Part shown: in pieces, positions 11,301 to 17,300 of the stretch | Layout of the letters: each line of letters opens with the position of its first letter | How positions within the stretch are numbered: the first letter of the stretch is position 1 | Notes under the pieces: model-generated | Databases searched by the model: none | What the model was told of the DNA's origin: nothing | The model's input: only the letters and a program-made list of their open reading frames with translations | Made by a program: the position numbers and the translations under genes | Assembly: GCA_002751075.1 (NCBI GenBank) | Contig: NAOQ01000009.1 | Span: 344,215-362,267, forward strand | DNA: 18,053 nt | Origin: Ichthyophonus hoferi | Taxonomy: Eukaryota > Opisthokonta > Ichthyosporea > Ichthyophonida > Ichthyophonidae | Direction: 5' to 3'

Positions 11301-14300
11301 GTATACTATATATGCCTTTTTGTGTGAATATATATAAGAATATTACTGTAGCAATAATATAAACACGGGGAAGGGGTAGTTAAAAGACTTAAAAGAAAAA
11401 GGAAAGAAAAACAAACACTATTACCAAATAGACCAATAACAAATGTTAGAGAGTGATAATGATTGGTTAAAAGATAAAAGAAAAGTGTTTGATTGGATTT
11501 AGACTAACCCAGCAATAAATGCTTTAGCAACAACTTTGAAGATTCTGACGTATGGTCTACCACCCTTGATAATGTTGCACTACCCTGTAGTCACCATAGT
11601 GTGTTTGTACATCTATTGAATGCTGATTATGGTAGGTTATACAAAATGTATGTATATGTATATGTATGTGTGTGAGTGTGAGTATGTGCTTGTGTATGTA
11701 TATGTATATATATATATATTATGTACCTATGTATTTAGGTATCTGGAGATCTACATATCTATATATCTATGTAATTATATAACAGTGTTTAATATATTAA
11801 ATATCTTTTAATTTTAACAACTAGATAGGATAAATGAAAAAGAAGGTATAAATCTTGGTATGCGAATGTAGGTACTATCATAACGCAATCAATAAAACTA
11901 AAAGTGGATATGGTATGAAGAAACAGAAACAAAAAGAACGTGTGGCACCTACTTATATATATTTACCTTATATATTTAGGAAAGAGTATATTTTTGTCTT
12001 GAAAAGGATCTGTATTATGTATATTTAGCTGTGGAAACCAAATGCAAAGCCTATAGTATAACATGACCCCAATAACTGACTCTATGTTTATAGTGGGTCT
12101 AGATGTAATGAAAGAATTAGTGTGTGTAACATCAGCAGATGTGCCAGCTACCTGTCAGGCTCCTGTAGAGGCAACAGTGGTAGATAAATCTTTAAAGAGG
12201 ACAAGGAAAGGGATATCTAAGGAGGAAAAGGTAGTGGGTAGGGAGAGAGACAAATATATAAAGAAAGAATGGAAAACAAAATAGGAGAAAGGGTAAACAA
12301 AAACTATATATCTATAAAAGCGCAAGAGAGAAATAAGAAAGAAAGATATATGTGTACATATACGCTAATATATGCTTTCTATATTTTTTGTTCTCTCATA
12401 TACTCATATTTTCATTGAATTTTCTATTGTTTTATATGGAAACTTATATATGTACATTTATAGTGTAGGCAACTAAGTTTGTATATTTTTATTTGTCTAT
12501 GTTTGTATTTATATAAATATATTTATGTGTGTGTGTGTGTGTTTGTAAATATGTATGTGTTTTGGTGTGCATATTCTTGCATTTGTATCTATTTATCTAC
12601 TTTTTTTTCCCCAATCAGCCATCAGCACTCACTCCCTCCAATAAGATCAACTGTGATCCGAGTCATGATACCCATCTTATGAATAATTTTGGTAGGCTCG
12701 ATGGGTCATGGTGTGGCTGATTGGCTTATATATTCAAAGAAATGATCTGATAGGCTAATTTTTATATAGGTTTATGTATGAGTGATTTCTTGAAAACCAC
12801 TTGTGGGATTGCAATATTTTCATGATTAGAGAGGTATTTACTATTTAAAACAAAGATTTGAGTCAGTGCCTGCCGACTTTCTCTATTATTTCAAGGTTGA
12901 TTCTATGGGATAGATAAAGTAATATATGTTTATTACTGGTGATAAGTGGCTGCATCTAAATATAAATTTTAATTTTATTAGCGGATCATATATATATATA
13001 TATTCGTATCATGCATTGGTGCAACTCTATTTGTTACTAGTTATGTCTTTATTTGTCTATCTGTCTACCCACCAACTAACCATTCTCTCCCTTAAGGCAA
13101 TACCCCAGAACCAACCCATAGTGTATATGGAAAGAGGGAGATGAAGAAAACAACTACCTACAAGGGAAAGGGTAGAGGAAAGAATATAAATAATAACGCA
13201 CCAGAGATATTTAATATCAATGAGTACAAGTATAATGCAGGAAGGAATATTCTTGAGAAGACTACAGGAATTAGAGCTATGCCAACTCCTACAACTGGTA
13301 TGATTGGCATGGTTATATTTTTCTTGTTGACTGTCCAGTATAAGATAAAATAGTATTGTATATTATTATCTATTTTAATGTAATGTATTATATTACATTA
13401 TAATATAACATAATATATTATAGTCTGATGTAATATAATATAGTATAATATAATATAACATAGCATAAGATACCACACTGTACTGTAACATAACATAACA
13501 TACCATAACTTAACTTAACATACCATACCATACCATACCACACCATACCACAACACAGCATGTCATACTATGCCATACCATACTATACCATACTATACCA
13601 TATCATACTATACCATACCATAATGTACTATACTAACTATACCATATCCACCCCTGCAGTGGCATACAGAGATGGGCCCACCTTTAAGAAATCGACTGGT
13701 GCTCTCTCCACAAATAAATTACCACCATCATTAGAAAAGGAGAGTGAACCAATGAATATGCTCAATGCTGTGGTAGCTATCAATAAGGGTAAGGACTGTT
13801 GTCTTAGATAGCACTGATAGTCAATAAAATACTGACAGGGGGCATATATAATTAATTGGTCGGTATGTTAATTAATTAATTAATTGGTTCAAAGGATTGA
13901 TTGATTATAAATACTTCATCAATGTCATCTTGTTCATATTTATACATAGCTATATACATTTACGTGTATATATATACTTGCATAAATACTATGAAACTAC
14001 CATATATATATACTATCATACCATCATACATGCATATATACAATATTATTGCTGTCATGGTATCTTATTGCAATAGTATCTTTCAATCATTGCAGATTTT
14101 ATCTTAGTTGGAGAATAGAAAATTATCAAAAATAAAAAGCAGCCTACTAACGGAAACGAAAAGAAAAGGCAACGAGGTCTGTTGACTTATTATTATATGA
14201 TATTATAATGTTATTAAATTAGTCAAGGGAAGTAATAAACTCTAGGGTATATATCTGCAAAGACCTTTATTTTCTAAGAAGTATTAATATGTTAGTAAAT

Positions 14301-17300
14301 TGCATATGTATGTATGTATGTATGTATGCATGTATATATGTATGTGTGTTCTATTTAACATTAATTACTATTCTAACTACTAACATTCCCTTCTCGCACA
14401 TAGGTAATCCAATCCGATCTACCCATCATTATAATTCCACCACAAGCCAATACATATTTCCCACCAATCCTAATTCTTGCAATTTCTCCAATCCACATCA
14501 ATTCTATCAACCCCAACCCACACCCAACCAGTCTAACAATAACACCTACCATAAAGAAAATAATTACACCTGCCATAAAAGGAATAATTACACTTGTCAT
14601 AAAGAGATTAACAACACCTACCATAAAGAAAATAATGACCCACCAAATATACCTTCCAAATACTTCCTTTCTCCCACTACTCTCAACTCGTCACATCGCA
14701 TTAGGCCTTCTCCCTATGCCCGACAGTTTACCCAATCACAATCTTGGATTAAAGGAAATAAAAATACCAATAATAACACAAATCAAAATAAACCTAAATG
14801 TGCTACAAAATATGGTAATAATACTTTTAAAGGAAAAACACACCAAGTGACACAGTATCCATCCAAACCTGCTATTAATATGACCCAATCAAGTACGTCT
14901 TCTTATTTAACCAACCAACCAGGTTCTTTACAAACATTAAATGTATGGTCTAACCCCAAACCTACCTATACCCCATACCAGGATAATTCTGGTATTGTAC
15001 CTCCCACATATTTCAATGTGAAAAGAGATAAGATTGTACAACCAACTATTACTAATACAAAACAAGGGAAGGTACCAACCCCATGCTCTAGTGTATTTAC
15101 TACTTGTCATCGGAATGTCAGCACTACAGGAATTAATACAGTGAAGGATGGAGGACTCTGTTGTAGGGAAGGTAATGACGCCACAGCCGATGATTTTGAT
15201 TGGGGATCTGATAGTGACCTTCTTGATATTATGGAAAGAGAAATAGGTAAGTTATTGTTATATATTATATAATGATAATAGGTGTATGTTTGGATTGGTA
15301 CTTGTAATTTTTGTTTTTAATCTATTTATTTTTCTTTTTACTCTATCCTTATTTACTATTATTGTCACTATTTTAACTACATTTATTAGGTATTATTTTG
15401 ATATAATATACTTTAATTACAGACTAATTGTTATATATACTGTATGTATCCAGAAATTGGGAATTGTATTGGCTTAATTAGGTAGTTAGTATGTGTTTTT
15501 GTACTTGTATCATTTTGTTTTGTAATTATTTGTTTATTTTCTATTCTAGCTTTCTTGACTATTTTTTATTAATTTTTACTATTTTTACTATCATGCTGGG
15601 TATAATTATGATATAATATACTTTAATCATCTACCAGCTGTTATATATCATATGGATGTAAAAAGCTTTGGAATAATTAAACATTAATTAGATGGAGTGT
15701 CTGCACTTGTACTTTTTTCTTGTATTCTTTTTCTTTTTCTTTTTCCTCTTTTTCTTTAATATGTTTACTATATTTTATTATTTTTATAAATATTAATATT
15801 ATGTAAGATAATTTAGTTATACACTAATTTTTATATATTTTATGGGTATGCAGAGATTGGAAATCAAGTAGAAACCAAGGTCATTGATTCAGGGTCAACT
15901 ATTAGGGTATGTTGTAGTGTTACTACTCTAATACATACATATTTCTAAGTATGTATATATAAGATGAATTAAGTATGTTTATAGGTATTTATATATATAT
16001 ATACTACTTCAAATTGTTGTGATATGCTATAAGGTTCATACTGGTAAATTTATGCTTACTAGCTCATTTTTATTATAAATTTCTAGTTCCTGTTTGTCCA
16101 TAGTTATTTTGAATATTTAATTGTTACTGACCTATTATAATTTTAACTCCACAGACCAATACCCATGCTCCCTATCCACATACCCTTAAAACAGCTAACC
16201 AACCTATAGTCAATGATACCTACGAGGTAGGACAGAGAGAGAGGGAAGGAGGGAGGGGAAGATAGTAATAAGGAGAGAGGAAGGGAGGAAGAGATGAGTT
16301 TTGTATGGAGAAAGACTGGCGGCAGAGGATTATAATAGTAATTGGGATTATAATGTGTTATATCTAGTACATATATATGTGTACGTATGTGTGTGCATAT
16401 GTGTTTGTATATGTATGTATATAGACACTAACCTTACATAGATATTAGCCTTATATAAATAGTAACCTTTCATGGTTACTAACCTTATATAGAAATTAAC
16501 CTTATACAGATATTAACCTTATATTAGATATTAGCCTTCTATAGATAGTAACCTTTTATAGATAGTAACCTTATATGGTTAGTAATACCTATATACAGCC
16601 TATCCTGTATAGAAGGCCCCCCAATTACCTAACACCTATATATATGCAGAATATTAATTTTAATCTATTATCGGATGACGATTCGCCCCCTAATATTTCA
16701 CCCAATCGTATCTCACCATTAGGCCAGTCTAAAGCTGTACACTATAGGTGAGTGATATCTCTATTATAATTATATTTTATTACCACAATGTCATTGGGTT
16801 TGATATATATGTGTGTATGTCCATCCAATCATAATGTAGCTTTATACCTATAATTCAATGCTTTCAGATTTCTGATTGGCTCCTATAATACATTATCATT
16901 TGTGTTTTTTCTTTCTTTTACATAACTATACAATAGTTGGCTATAGAGAGGTAGTAGTAAAATATGATTGAATAAGGAAGAGAGGGCATCATTCACCTAT
17001 GGTTTCTTGTCTGTTGTTCTTTTCATTATATGCCAATATATATATTAAACATCTTAGCAAATTAATCAGTATAAATCTTTATAATTGGGTCAATATTAAA
17101 CTGCTTCCTAACCTAATCATTCTAAGGTATTACACATACTAATACTACGCCATATATATATACGCATCAGTATTAGTACACAGCGTATGCCAGCCCTTTC
17201 CCCCCCCGATCCAGCTCCTATTATCACCTTACCCCCTCCACCTCCTGCTAACTTTGATGCAGTAGCACACTTAATGGCTCACCTCTCTGGAGACTTTCCC

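Larger units (their letters stand above)
15284..15906 (+). repeat. Three diverged tandem ~200-bp units, the last containing exon 25
   Basis: Approximate units are 15284-15483, 15484-15690 and 15691-15906. The GTACTTGTA/GCACTTGTA anchor sits at 15298, 15501 and 15713. GATATAATATACTTTAAT is at 15400 and 15610, with a weaker match near 15803. The exon-25 position falls at about 15454, 15665 and 15854. All three anchors give 190-212-bp spacing. Unit one still has CCAG followed by an exon-like stretch. Confidence 0.75.

Noticed and set aside
12231-12282. Exon 20 read through to a TAG, giving a shorter protein end
   Set aside because: Possible as intron retention, but four further exons with matching phase and the acidic tail patch argue that the gene continues.
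14373-14624. 83-codon open frame on the minus strand opposite exon 24
   Set aside because: It is a shadow of the sense exon: the Asn/His/Thr repeat read in reverse gives Val/Met/Ile/Phe repeats. No independent support.
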